Assembly: GCF_001971725.1 (NCBI RefSeq)
Contig: NZ_CP019388.1
Location: 558,001 to 622,000 of the forward strand
Direction: 5' to 3'
DNA: 64,000 nucleotides
Source of the DNA: Winogradskyella sp. J14-2
Lineage (GTDB): Bacteria > Bacteroidota > Bacteroidia > Flavobacteriales > Flavobacteriaceae
Made by a program: the position numbers and the translations under genes. This document shows, piece after piece, positions 44,798 through 54,280 of this stretch; position 1 is the first letter of the stretch, and the number at the start of each line of letters is the position of its first letter. The notes beneath the pieces are model-generated. The model was not told where the DNA came from. It worked only from the letters and a program-made list of their open reading frames with translations, and searched no databases.

Positions 44798-45784
44798 TTA
44801 AATTGTCATTATATCTGAAACTCGAAGGAGTTCCATGTTAATTTTTGATTTTCCTTTTACTGCTTGGTCAAATGGTGTTAAGTCCATGATATCATTTTTT
44901 AGACCAACCATATAATTACTTTTCCCTGTGATAAGACTTTCTACAGCTTTTACGCCCATTCTGCTTGCTAAAACACGGTCAAAACACGATGGACTTCCTC
45001 CACGTTGCATATGTCCTAAAACGGATACACGCACTTCATATTCTGACATATGCTCATCTACATAATCTTTAAGCTCAAAAACATTTTTACCTATTTTATC
45101 ACCTTCTGCAACAACCACTACACTCGAAGACTTACCCGATTGTTTGCTTCGTCGTAAAGATTCTAATAATCGATCTAGACCTAGATCTTCTTCTGGGATT
45201 AAAATTTCTTCTGCACCTGCTCCAACACCAACATTGAGCGCTATATGACCGACATCTCTTCCCATAACCTCAACAAAAAACAATCTGTTATGAGAACTGG
45301 CTGTATCTCTAATTTTATCGATAGCTTCAACAACTGTATTTAAAGCTGTATCGTATCCTAAAGTATGCGTTGTACCAAAAATATCATTATCAATAGTGCC
45401 TGGAATTCCCATTACAGGGAAACCAAATTCTTGGTTAAAAACCATGGCTCCAGTAAAGCTACCATCGCCACCAATAACCACAAAAGCATCTATTTCAGCC
45501 TTTCTTAGAGCATCATAAGCTTTTTGCCTGCCTTCTTTAGTTCTAAACTCTTCAGAACGTGCGGACTTTAGCATGGTTCCACCTTTATTAATAATGCCCT
45601 TTACACTACGAGCATCCATTTTCTCAAAGTCACCCTCTATCATTCCTTGGTAACCTCTATAAACGCCATAACATTCTAGGCCATGAAACACACAAGTTCT
45701 AACTACGGATCTAATGGCAGCATTCATCCCTGGAGAATCTCCACCAGATGTTAAAACGGCAACTTTTTTTATAGTATGTAGCAT
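44798..45784 (-). CDS. pfkA: ATP-dependent 6-phosphofructokinase
   Basis: The 328-aa enzyme phosphorylates fructose 6-phosphate. It carries VLTSGGDSPGMNAAIRSVV (ATP-binding, residues 9-27), GGDGSFTGA (Mg/ATP loop, around 103), GIPGTIDNDIFGTTHTLGYDTA (substrate site with the TIDND catalytic Asp, cut at GIPGTIDNDIFGTTHTLGYD) and VEVMGRDVGHIAL. The Gly of GGDGS predicts ATP rather than PPi dependence. I chose the ATG at 45784 (MLHTIKKVAV); an upstream ATG would add 21 hydrophobic residues not seen in the family. First gene of the pfkA-gap operon. Confidence 0.95.
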   Translation of the reverse strand: MLHTIKKVAVLTSGGDSPGMNAAIRSVVRTCVFHGLECYGVYRGYQGMIEGDFEKMDARSVKGIINKGGTMLKSARSEEFRTKEGRQKAYDALRKAEIDAFVVIGGDGSFTGAMVFNQEFGFPVMGIPGTIDNDIFGTTHTLGYDTALNTVVEAIDKIRDTASSHNRLFFVEVMGRDVGHIALNVGVGAGAEEILIPEEDLGLDRLLESLRRSKQSGKSSSVVVVAEGDKIGKNVFELKDYVDEHMSEYEVRVSVLGHMQRGGSPSCFDRVLASRMGVKAVESLITGKSNYMVGLKNDIMDLTPFDQAVKGKSKINMELLRVSDIMTI

Positions 45785-45919
45785 ATATATCTTATTGAAT
45801 ACAGTAAAATTAATAAACAATAGACGGAATAATGTGACTATTGTCATAAAAAAATGTTACGAAAATCAATTCAAACGTTTTCGTTAATAAGTATTTTAAT
45901 AAAATATAAAAAAGTGAGG

Positions 45920-48900
45920 TTAGGACTTCGATTTGGTCTTCGTTTTCTTCATCGTCATGTAGTCTGGCATGAAGTCATTTTGGTCTTTTTTTTCGCTGTC
46001 TTTATTGGGAGTATTCTTTTTGTCTTTTCGGTTTTTGCCAGAAAATATAATATCTAGTAATTCTTTAAAAGTGTCGAACTCTACACTGTAAGACATACCG
46101 ATACCTTGAGTATATCCAATTTCTTCACCAAAGTTTCTAATTGTATTTTCTCTATTAAATACTTTAGCACGGAGTGTTCCATCCTCATTGAGCAACCAAT
46201 CTATTTGAACATCGCCAGTTATGGTGGTTTGTTGTGCACTGCCAAACGGTACGCCAACCTTACCATTAACCAAGACCTTTTCTGATATTTTTGTTTGAAG
46301 CGTTAATCCAAACCTATTGTCTGTCTGTAGATCTGGTGTATTTTCGCCTAATTCTACGTCTATACCTACATTTAAATTTTCATTACCACCACCAAGTATG
46401 TTATTTACAATGCCTGACAGACGCTCTGAAATGGTACCCGTAAAATTAATACCTCTTATTCCGTTTGAAAAACCGCCAGTTCCCAATAGTGTTAGTGCTT
46501 GATTATTTCTTTCATCTTTTGATGATAATCTATAATCTAGTTCTGATTTAACGGTTGAGGATACATTTGGAAAGCGTAAATCGAAATCTGGTTGCGGTTG
46601 CTCTAAATCTCCTGTTAAATAAATATCTACCTCAACAGGAATTCTTTGAGTTATAGGGTTATCTAAAAGTACTGATGGGTTTGCTGTAGTTTTATAAATG
46701 GCTTTAAGGTTAATTTCGGCACCCATGGGATCTCCTTCCCAAACGATGGTTCCGCCTTGTTCTACCTCAAACTTTTTTTCAACCAATCCACTATATTTAA
46801 AATTATACACTCCTTCATAAACTGTAAAATCTCCCCACATATTAAAAGTTCCGTTAGTATTAATAAAAAACCCTAAGTATCCCTTCCCTTTTCCTTTTAT
46901 AGTGCTACCTGCTTCTTTGTCTATAACTATTTCTATAGTGGCGTTGGTATTAACATCTAAATCAAAATTAAGTTCTAACCCTTTTACTTCGATTGCTTCG
47001 GTAACTTCGCCATTAAGCCTGGCTTGTTTTTCTTCTGGACTTAAAAAATGAATAAACGAGTTATCTCCAAAACTCTCAGAATCATTTAACGGAATATTAA
47101 AAACTGTTCCTGAGGCTGTACTCCCTTCTACATCTATAATTAACTGGTCTGTTGGTCCACTGATTTTAGCTTCTCCAGAGACAAAAGCCGTACCGTAGTA
47201 TAGTTCGTCTTCGGACTCTTCTGTATTTAGCACCAACAAACGGTCTGTGCTTAAATCTAGACCTAATTCCCAATCAGAAAAATTATTATGTTCTATGTAA
47301 CCATTTAAATACCCTTGAGAAAAATACTTTGAGTCTGTCATTGCTACATTGTTAAAGATAAATCGTTGGTTGCGCAAGGATACCTTTGAGTCGAAATCGA
47401 AACCATAATCTACATTGAGATATGGAATAGACAGACCTGCTCTATCTAGCAATAGTTCTCCGTCAATTCTCGGTTTGTTAAGGCTTCCCGTTACTCTGGC
47501 TTCACCAGAAACCAAACCTCTAATGTTACTAATAACACCTTCACCAAGAGGGTTTAATGGGTCTATTAAAAATTCTTCAAAGCTTACGTCTAAATCTATA
47601 GTAGGTCTCCTTTCTGCTACGTCTATAGTACCTTTCGCTAAAAATGAGGTAAGGTTATCATTAACTAAAGCTATGTCAACTTTATAATTGGTAATGGAGT
47701 TATTTCCTTCTACATCTGCTGTTAGGTTTCCTAAGTCATAATCATTTACAAAAAGATTGTTTATTTCTAAATTAGATTTAGGGAGGTATGTGCCGTCTTG
47801 CTGCACGAGGTCTAGTTTTCCGTTTACCACACCTGCCAGATCTAAACTATCTATTCTTGGTGTAATTTTAACCAGTTCTACATCTTTAAAGTCTACCCTC
47901 AGATTTTTATTAATACTATCACTAATAATTCCTGAAACTTCTATAATCTCGTTACCTTGGTTTATGGTAATAGGAAAAATATCAAAAGCAGATAGTGTTC
48001 TATCAAACCTTATTTTATTGAAATTGTTTTTTTCAGAATTGATAAACCACTCGTAACCTTTAAATATGATATCAGACTTTCTAAAACCAACAACAGACTT
48101 ATTAGCGTCGTCTATGGTGTAAAAAAGATTTAGATTAAATTCATCATTATTATTTTTACCACCTTTAAATTCGGTTTTTACTAAAAGTGTATCGCGTTTG
48201 GTAACATTTATCAATGTGAAATCTGAGGCATTATAAACACCAGCACTGAGCGAATCTATTTCAATAAAGGTATTGTAAAGTGGGTTACTGTTATCTACAC
48301 TAAGGTTAATATTATTTGCAAAATAATCTTTAAACTTAATTTCTGGTGAATTAAAAGTAAGTTCAAATCCTTTTGCATCAGTTTCTATTCTTCCCTCAAT
48401 AAAGGTGTTTTTACCTAGATATAAATCCTTAAAAAAGACAGCTGCAATTTTAGAATAGATATTAAATTTAAAGTCTAGATACTGCCCTTTGTTAATTTTA
48501 AAAGGCACGTAATTGGTGTATATGCTACCAATTGAGTTCTCAACCAGTTTTAAAATGTCGTCAGTTTTAAATTTACCTTTAATACTTCCGGTAATGATGT
48601 CTGGGGAATTTACAACGATGTTACGCTCATCTCCTTCAAAGGACGATACGATAGCAAAATCTTCAAACCTGTATCTACTATCTTGGTTTTTGTAGCTTGT
48701 ATTTTTAATATTTATCTCACCGGAAATATCATCAAAAGTAGATCCTGTTGCCGTCATGTTTACAAGTCCTCTAAATTCTGATATACTATCTCTATTTACG
48801 AAATTGAGCACCTTAAGATTAGCGTAGCCAACATTGGCATCAAAGTCGAACTTCTTTTTTTCTTCTACAAAGTCTACTAACCCATTAAAATTTAATTGAA

Positions 48901-50323
48901 GGTTAGGATCGTCTACCACTAGCTTTCCGTTAAAGATTTTGTTACCAAGATTTCCCAAAACCGTAATGCCATTATAAGCGTAGTTGTTATATTCTAAGCT
49001 AAAAACATCGCCTTTTATGTCTGAACGCAAATTATCTAGCGTAAAACCTTTACCATCTACATCGAGATTTGCTGATACAAGTTTGGCATTAGGGTCGTTA
49101 ATGAGCTTTCCTATATCAAACGCGTCAAAAACAATATTACCAATGTAACTCGCTCTATCAATATCGTCAATCTCCGTAAGCTCTAAATCAGATTTTATAA
49201 ATCCTAAATCCGTATCTATTGCAATATTTGCATTGATGCGTTTAGTGGTAATTTGCGATGTGCCTGTAACTTTAAAATTACCAACTTTTGAAAGAACGGT
49301 CGGTATGGCGTTGCCCAAAATTCTCGGCAAAAGCGCTGTTAAATCGTTATAATTAGATGCTAAATTTTTAAATTTACCGTCTAGAGCAAACGAATCGTCT
49401 TCGTTAGAAAAGAGGTTGTTAAAAGTAATATCGCCAATAATCCGCGTGTTTCTGGTAGTGCTAACGTTAAGGTTTTTGGCTTCTAGGTTGTTTAATGTTC
49501 CTGTTAAATCTGCATTAAAATCTGCCCGTTGATCAACACCAAACTCATCAAAAAACACATTCAATTCTGTTAATGATATTTCAGAATCTCTAAAACTGGC
49601 TGTAACATTAACTTTGTTTGTAAAATCTTTTAGGTCCTCTCGTTTGTAATCAAACCTTAGATCTCCTTTTAATTCAGACTTTTCGGTTTCAATACTCAAG
49701 CCAGCAAAATTCATATGGTCTAAGGTGTATTCAAAATTAGCTTTTAAGTTCTCTACCATTATACCTCTACTATCCTTAAAACTAAATTTGTTTATACGAG
49801 AGCTAACCTCTGGGCCGTTAATTAAAAAATTGGTTGTATTGGCATTAAGTTGTGTTAGCTCAAAAACTCTTGGTGCCTCAAGATTTTCGTCTGTTAATCT
49901 AAACAAACCATTTTCTATAGATAAATCGCTTGATGAAAACAAAAATTCACTCGGACCTTGCCTAGGGTTATCGTCTTCAAACTTATCTACAAAAACATCG
50001 AGATTTGTGTCTTCTTCTCCTTTGTAAGTTTTTAGATTAAACACTAAATCCTGAATGTCTATATCTCCTAAATTAAATTTGCTGTCATACAGGTTTTTAA
50101 AACTAATAATAGAACTATTTAACTCACCGATGCTAACAAGTGTGTCTTTTTTGTAATCTCTAATCAAAATTTCTTTTAACTCTATATCACCATTGAGCTG
50201 AAGACCAATTTTACCAATATTAATATTGGTTTTAAATTCTTCATTTAATTTTTTTGTAGCGTATTTTCCTAATTTGGTTTGTACAGCAGGAATACCCAAA
50301 ATTAAAAATACAATAAGAAACAA
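45920..50323 (-). CDS. TamB-like translocation/assembly module protein
   Basis: A giant protein (1467 aa from TTG 50323) with one N-terminal hydrophobic segment. More than 1100 residues of repeated beta-strand/loop units follow, typical of AsmA/TamB beta-groove proteins, and the end has the DUF490-type TamB C-terminal block (EINLKAIYKTTANPSVLL, DFDLRFPNVSSTVKSELDYR, LLGTGGFSNGI). The final tail is Lys-rich. It spans the periplasm and is thought to help outer-membrane protein or lipid transfer. In-frame upstream of TTG 50323 the reading stays open to 50386 and encodes a better signal anchor (IKRIFKIIGKIAGIILLL), but no ATG, GTG or TTG occurs there. It is divergent from tsaD. Confidence 0.85.
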   Translation of the reverse strand: MFLIVFLILGIPAVQTKLGKYATKKLNEEFKTNINIGKIGLQLNGDIELKEILIRDYKKDTLVSIGELNSSIISFKNLYDSKFNLGDIDIQDLVFNLKTYKGEEDTNLDVFVDKFEDDNPRQGPSEFLFSSSDLSIENGLFRLTDENLEAPRVFELTQLNANTTNFLINGPEVSSRINKFSFKDSRGIMVENLKANFEYTLDHMNFAGLSIETEKSELKGDLRFDYKREDLKDFTNKVNVTASFRDSEISLTELNVFFDEFGVDQRADFNADLTGTLNNLEAKNLNVSTTRNTRIIGDITFNNLFSNEDDSFALDGKFKNLASNYNDLTALLPRILGNAIPTVLSKVGNFKVTGTSQITTKRINANIAIDTDLGFIKSDLELTEIDDIDRASYIGNIVFDAFDIGKLINDPNAKLVSANLDVDGKGFTLDNLRSDIKGDVFSLEYNNYAYNGITVLGNLGNKIFNGKLVVDDPNLQLNFNGLVDFVEEKKKFDFDANVGYANLKVLNFVNRDSISEFRGLVNMTATGSTFDDISGEINIKNTSYKNQDSRYRFEDFAIVSSFEGDERNIVVNSPDIITGSIKGKFKTDDILKLVENSIGSIYTNYVPFKINKGQYLDFKFNIYSKIAAVFFKDLYLGKNTFIEGRIETDAKGFELTFNSPEIKFKDYFANNINLSVDNSNPLYNTFIEIDSLSAGVYNASDFTLINVTKRDTLLVKTEFKGGKNNNDEFNLNLFYTIDDANKSVVGFRKSDIIFKGYEWFINSEKNNFNKIRFDRTLSAFDIFPITINQGNEIIEVSGIISDSINKNLRVDFKDVELVKITPRIDSLDLAGVVNGKLDLVQQDGTYLPKSNLEINNLFVNDYDLGNLTADVEGNNSITNYKVDIALVNDNLTSFLAKGTIDVAERRPTIDLDVSFEEFLIDPLNPLGEGVISNIRGLVSGEARVTGSLNKPRIDGELLLDRAGLSIPYLNVDYGFDFDSKVSLRNQRFIFNNVAMTDSKYFSQGYLNGYIEHNNFSDWELGLDLSTDRLLVLNTEESEDELYYGTAFVSGEAKISGPTDQLIIDVEGSTASGTVFNIPLNDSESFGDNSFIHFLSPEEKQARLNGEVTEAIEVKGLELNFDLDVNTNATIEIVIDKEAGSTIKGKGKGYLGFFINTNGTFNMWGDFTVYEGVYNFKYSGLVEKKFEVEQGGTIVWEGDPMGAEINLKAIYKTTANPSVLLDNPITQRIPVEVDIYLTGDLEQPQPDFDLRFPNVSSTVKSELDYRLSSKDERNNQALTLLGTGGFSNGIRGINFTGTISERLSGIVNNILGGGNENLNVGIDVELGENTPDLQTDNRFGLTLQTKISEKVLVNGKVGVPFGSAQQTTITGDVQIDWLLNEDGTLRAKVFNRENTIRNFGEEIGYTQGIGMSYSVEFDTFKELLDIIFSGKNRKDKKNTPNKDSEKKDQNDFMPDYMTMKKTKTKSKS

Positions 50324-50409
50324 GAGCAGAATGATACCTGCTATTTTACCTATTATTTTGAATATTCTTTTGATACAGCGTATTAATTACTTGTTGATGA
50401 AATCTTCAC

Positions 50410-50417
50410 TACATTTG
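50410..50417 (+). promoter_or_regulatory. Promoter of tsaD, TACATTTG
   Basis: An exact TAnnTTTG match, with TTG at 50391-50393 16 bp upstream. The ATG of tsaD lies 76 bp downstream, giving a leader of about 70 nt. Confidence 0.45.
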
Positions 50418-50493
50418 CACTAACAATACGTTGGCAAGTGGAGTCTTAGACTATATTTGGTAAAATTAACAATTATTGTGCCCTTTTTAGTTA

Positions 50494-51516
50494 ATGAAAA
50501 AAGAAAATATTTATATCCTAGGCATTGAATCTTCTTGTGATGATACATCTGCTGCGGTACTATGTAACGATACCATTTTAAGCAATGTTGTGGCTGACCA
50601 AAAAATACATGCCGAATATGGTGGAGTTGTGCCAGAATTAGCCTCTAGAGCACACCAGCAAAACATTGTTCCGGTAGTGAATCAGGCCATTGAGCACGCT
50701 GGTATTTCTAAAGAACAGTTAAGTGCTATTGCCTTTACACGCGGACCAGGTTTAATGGGCTCTTTGCTCGTTGGCACCTCTTTTGCAAAGTCTCTGGCTT
50801 TTGGTTTAAATATCCCTCTCATTGATGTTAACCACATGCAAGCGCATATTTTAGCGCATTTTATTGAAGAAGAAGGACACCATAAACCACCTTTTCCATT
50901 TTTGGCGATGACCATCTCTGGTGGTCATACACAAATAGTAAAAGTTACTAAGTATTTTGAAATGGAAGTCCTTGGCGAAACAATTGATGATGCTGTTGGT
51001 GAGGCCTACGATAAAAGTGGTAAAATTTTAGGACTAGGCTATCCTGCTGGTTCAGAAATAGACAAGCGTGCACAATTAGGAAACCCTAAAGCTTATAAAT
51101 TTACCAAACCAAAAGTAGATGGACTTAATTTTAGTTTCTCTGGCTTAAAAACAGCTATTCTTTACTTTGTACAACGCGAAACTAAAGCCAACCCAAATTT
51201 TGTTGAAGAGCACTTAAACGACATCTGTGCTTCTATTCAATATACTATTATTGGTATTTTGATGGATAAACTGAAACTTGCTGTAAAACAAACAGGCATA
51301 AAACACATTGCTATTGGTGGTGGAGTTTCTGCAAATTCTGGCATTAGAAAAGCTCTTAAAGATGCTGAAAAAAAACATGGTTGGGCAACTTACATCCCTA
51401 AGTTTGAATATACAACAGACAATGCTGCTATGATTGCTATTGTTGGGTATTTAAAATATTTGGAAAAAGACTTTTCAGATTTTGATGTTATGGCTTCTGC
51501 TAGGTTGAAGATATAA
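50494..51516 (+). CDS. tsaD: tRNA N6-adenosine threonylcarbamoyltransferase
   Basis: The 340-aa cytosolic enzyme transfers threonylcarbamoyl from TC-AMP to A37 of ANN-decoding tRNAs (t6A), with TsaB, TsaE and TsaC. It has the Kae1/YgjD hallmarks: IESSCDDTSAAVL (11-23), the metal-binding HMQAHILAH (H114, H118), LAMTISGGHTQIV, the GGVSANSGIRKAL ATP/phosphate loop (around 268-280) and DNAAMIAIVGYLKY at the end. Full length. It stands beside and divergent from the TamB-like gene. Confidence 0.97.
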   Translation: MKKENIYILGIESSCDDTSAAVLCNDTILSNVVADQKIHAEYGGVVPELASRAHQQNIVPVVNQAIEHAGISKEQLSAIAFTRGPGLMGSLLVGTSFAKSLAFGLNIPLIDVNHMQAHILAHFIEEEGHHKPPFPFLAMTISGGHTQIVKVTKYFEMEVLGETIDDAVGEAYDKSGKILGLGYPAGSEIDKRAQLGNPKAYKFTKPKVDGLNFSFSGLKTAILYFVQRETKANPNFVEEHLNDICASIQYTIIGILMDKLKLAVKQTGIKHIAIGGGVSANSGIRKALKDAEKKHGWATYIPKFEYTTDNAAMIAIVGYLKYLEKDFSDFDVMASARLKI

Positions 51517-51619
51517 ATTGTTAAAACATCTGTTGATAACAGATAGTGTAGAGCTTTAAATACATTTTAAAATTTAGTTGTTTTGTAAATACCCTAAATC
51601 AAACGAAATCAATTACACA

Positions 51620-52249
51620 ATGAAACAGCTATTTCTTCTATTTCTCAGTATTCCTTTTTTAAGTTTTTCACAAGACGCTTTAGAAACCGAACTCGATTCT
51701 ATTAGTTCTATTGAAGATGCTAAAACCTTTGCTAAAACACATAAAAAATCTAATAAAAGTAAAGTCTTCACGTTCAATAAGGAAAAGCACAAAACACGCT
51801 TGGCAGATGATCTTTTCAAACTCTCTAAAGGTGGAAAAAAAGTTGTGCAAGGCGAATATAAAAAGACCTATTATAAAGTAATTGAAAAAGAAAAAACCTT
51901 GCATTATAGAGCGAGCTATATCTTTTTTGATGGAAGTAAAATGAGCTTAGAAGAGATTAATGAAAAGCGCGACAAAATTGTCTCTCAATACCAACAAGGT
52001 TATAAATTTGATAAGTTAGCACAATTACACTCTATGGATTTAAATGCCAAAAGAGGTGGTGACTTAGGGTGGTTTCCTGAAGGACAAATGCATCAAATAT
52101 TTGAAGACGCAGTAAAAGACCACGATACTAATGAAATTTTCACTTTAGACATTGAAGATAGAAACTGGTATTATGTTGTTCTAAAAACGCACAACTCTAA
52201 AACCATTGAAGAAATTACGGTTTTGCAATACTCAGAAGCCATAGATTAA
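51620..52249 (+). CDS. Parvulin-type peptidylprolyl isomerase, secreted
   Basis: A 209-aa protein with a signal peptide (MKQLFLLFLSIPFLSFSQ, cut after FSQ) and a parvulin (rotamase) domain at about 100-190. The domain is recognisable by YRASYIFFDG, LAQLHSMDLNAKRGGDLGWF and IFEDAVKDHDTNEIF. The domain assists folding of exported proteins in the periplasm. The ATG at 51620 is chosen because the upstream TTG precedes the signal peptide. It ends at the ATG of rsmE (1-bp overlap). Confidence 0.85.
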   Translation: MKQLFLLFLSIPFLSFSQDALETELDSISSIEDAKTFAKTHKKSNKSKVFTFNKEKHKTRLADDLFKLSKGGKKVVQGEYKKTYYKVIEKEKTLHYRASYIFFDGSKMSLEEINEKRDKIVSQYQQGYKFDKLAQLHSMDLNAKRGGDLGWFPEGQMHQIFEDAVKDHDTNEIFTLDIEDRNWYYVVLKTHNSKTIEEITVLQYSEAID

Positions 52250-52953
52250 TGCAATTATTCTACAATCCAAATATCTCAGAAGGAGATGCAACGTTTAATT
52301 TTAACAAAGACGAAAGCAGACACATCGTAAAAGTGCTTCGTAAAAAAGTTGGTGACCAATTGCATATAACCAACGGCAAAGGTTGGTTATTTACTGCAGA
52401 ACTCACCTTATCAGATGCTAAGCATTGTGCGGTAAAAGTTTTATCTCAAAACCTACAACCAAAACGTCCTTTTAACTTGCATCTTGCTGTTGCGCCAACT
52501 AAAATGAACGACAGATACGAGTGGTTCTTAGAGAAAGCTACAGAAATTGGCATTGAAGAAATTACACCAATTATATGTGAAAACAGCGAGCGTAAAGTGG
52601 TAAAACTAGAGCGTTTTGAAAAAATCCTACAGTCTGCTATGAAACAATCTCTGCAATGCCATTTACCAAAGCTAAATGAACCGGTTTTTTATAAAGATTT
52701 TGTAGACACTTCTTTTTCCGCAACAAAGTTTATAGCACATTGTGAAGAAACCGATAAAAAATCTTTAAAGTCTCAGTTAAAGAATAACGATGATACTTTG
52801 ATACTTATTGGACCTGAAGGTGATTTTAGCGTTAAAGAAATCGAAATGGCTTTGGCTGCTGATTTTATTGCTGTAACTTTGGGTAACACACGTTTGCGTA
52901 CTGAAACTGCTGCTATTGCGGCATGTCATTCAGTGGCTTTTGTAAATGAATAA
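52249..52953 (+). CDS. rsmE: 16S rRNA m3U1498 methyltransferase
   Basis: A 234-aa SPOUT-class methyltransferase that makes m3U1498 of 16S rRNA, using S-adenosylmethionine. It has the N-terminal PUA-like part (HIVKVLRKKVGDQLHITNG), the central LEKATEIGIEEITPIICEN and the knot IGPEGDFSVKEIEMA followed by LGNTRLRTETAAIAACH, which hold the SAM-binding loops. Full length. Coupled to the parvulin gene and to the next gene, which it overlaps or nearly touches. Confidence 0.95.
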   Translation: MQLFYNPNISEGDATFNFNKDESRHIVKVLRKKVGDQLHITNGKGWLFTAELTLSDAKHCAVKVLSQNLQPKRPFNLHLAVAPTKMNDRYEWFLEKATEIGIEEITPIICENSERKVVKLERFEKILQSAMKQSLQCHLPKLNEPVFYKDFVDTSFSATKFIAHCEETDKKSLKSQLKNNDDTLILIGPEGDFSVKEIEMALAADFIAVTLGNTRLRTETAAIAACHSVAFVNE

Positions 52954-52954
52954 C

Positions 52955-53596
52955 ATGAAAAAATTAATAGTTCTATTCCTTTCACTCTTTGCGTTTTCAC
53001 TTTTTGCTCAAGATGTTGCTGTATTAAAGTATAAAGGCGGTGGCGATTGGTATAGCAATCCTACAGCGCTTCCTAATTTAGTAAAGTTTTGTAACGATAA
53101 TATTGACACTAATATCAATGAAAACATACAAACTGTAGAAGTTGGTAGCACAGACATTTTTCAGTATCCGTTTTTACACATGACAGGTCATGGCAATGTG
53201 TTCTTTAGTGAAGATGATGCAGAAAACTTAAGAAAATATCTCATCTCTGGTGGTTTTCTACATATTGATGATAACTATGGTATGGAGCCATACATTACCA
53301 AAGAACTAAAAAAGGTTTTTCCTAATAGCGCTTTGAAAGAAATACCAAAAGATCACAAAATATTTAGTACTGCTTTTGAGTTTTCTAATGGTTTACCAAA
53401 AATCCATGAGCATGATGGTAATGCACCACAAGCTTTCGGTATTTTTCATGAAGATAGATTAGTTTTACTCTTTACCTTTGAAAGCGATTTGGGTGATGGC
53501 TGGGAAGACCCTGAAGTGCACAATGATCCGGAGGAGGTACGTGAAAAAGCTCTAAAAATGGGAGCAAATATTTTGAAATATGCTTTTGAGAATTAA
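52955..53596 (+). CDS. DUF4159 domain secreted protein
   Basis: A 213-aa secreted protein. Signal peptide MKKLIVLFLSLFAFSLFAQ. The mature domain is DUF4159: VAVLKYKGGGDWYSNPTALP, PFLHMTGHGNVFFSEDDAE, LRKYLISGGFLHIDDNYGM and a C-terminal FAFEF-like segment. GGFLHIDDNYG resembles a glutamine-amidotransferase-like or GATase1-type fold. No enzyme activity known. A start three codons upstream is possible. It is coupled to rsmE. A solo array of 7-bp repeats starts at its stop codon. Confidence 0.8.
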   Translation: MKKLIVLFLSLFAFSLFAQDVAVLKYKGGGDWYSNPTALPNLVKFCNDNIDTNINENIQTVEVGSTDIFQYPFLHMTGHGNVFFSEDDAENLRKYLISGGFLHIDDNYGMEPYITKELKKVFPNSALKEIPKDHKIFSTAFEFSNGLPKIHEHDGNAPQAFGIFHEDRLVLLFTFESDLGDGWEDPEVHNDPEEVREKALKMGANILKYAFEN

Positions 53597-53628
53597 CTAA
53601 TTACTATTTACTAACGACTAATTACTAA
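53594..53628. repeat. Solo 7-bp tandem array
   Basis: Five units of period 7: TAACTAA, TTACTAT, TTACTAA, CGACTAA and TTACTAA. It starts in the stop codon of the DUF4159 gene and ends 3 bp before the TTG start of the next gene. No four-helix gene is attached. Confidence 0.7.
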
Positions 53629-53631
53629 TTC

Positions 53632-54132
53632 TTGCAGCTCACCCACTACACATCAAACTTCAAAAAACAAAAACATCCTATAATTCTTGTGTGCGACAAT
53701 ATAACCAATGCACCAAATATTGGAAGCTTATTTCGTATTGCAGATGCGTTTAATATTGAAGAACTTATTTTTTGTGGAAATAATATTCCTATTGGGAGAC
53801 GTATGACCAAAACATCCCGTTCTACCGAAAAGTATGTAAATTATAAAATTGAGGAAAAGATTGATGATATTATTCTAAAGCTAAAAGAAACATATCAAAT
53901 CATCGCTTTAGAAATCACCGAAAGTAGCACAGAGCTAAGCACCTTTAAACTTGAAGCTAACAAACCAATAGTTCTAATCCTTGGTGATGAAAACTTTGGA
54001 GTTTCAGAATTTATTTTAAAACAGTGCGATGCTATTATTCATATTAACATGTACGGAAATAATAGTAGTATGAATGTTGCTCAATCTACTAGCATTGCAC
54101 TTTATGAGTTTACCAAACAACTCAACTCTTAA
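53632..54132 (+). CDS. TrmH family (SpoU) RNA methyltransferase
   Basis: A 166-aa SPOUT methyltransferase that 2'-O-methylates RNA. It has VCDNITNAPNIGSLFRIADA (motif 1), KTSRSTEKYVNYKIEE, KPIVLILGDENFGVSEFIL (motif 2) and HINMYGNNSSMNVAQSTSIALYE (motif 3, SAM knot; cut here as MYGNNSSMNVAQSTSIALYE). The start is a TTG at 53632, giving MQLTHYTSNFKKQKHP, which matches the conserved family start; no ATG is available before it. The 7-bp array abuts the start. Confidence 0.9.
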   Translation: MQLTHYTSNFKKQKHPIILVCDNITNAPNIGSLFRIADAFNIEELIFCGNNIPIGRRMTKTSRSTEKYVNYKIEEKIDDIILKLKETYQIIALEITESSTELSTFKLEANKPIVLILGDENFGVSEFILKQCDAIIHINMYGNNSSMNVAQSTSIALYEFTKQLNS

Positions 54133-54240
54133 ATTTCGCCTTTAAGAAATTACAAAATTTAGTCTCATATCTGTAACCATTTCATTTATACATGTATTTT
54201 TATATTTAATTTTTGATGATTATGAATCATAAAATTGATA

Positions 54241-54248
54241 TACTTTTG
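54241..54248 (+). promoter_or_regulatory. Candidate -7 element TACTTTTG
   Basis: An exact TAnnTTTG match, 32 bp before the ATG of the AI-2E permease. The nearest TTG upstream is 25 bp away, slightly long. Confidence 0.4.
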
Positions 54249-54280
54249 TCTTGCTTAATTTATTTCAACATCTTTGAGAT

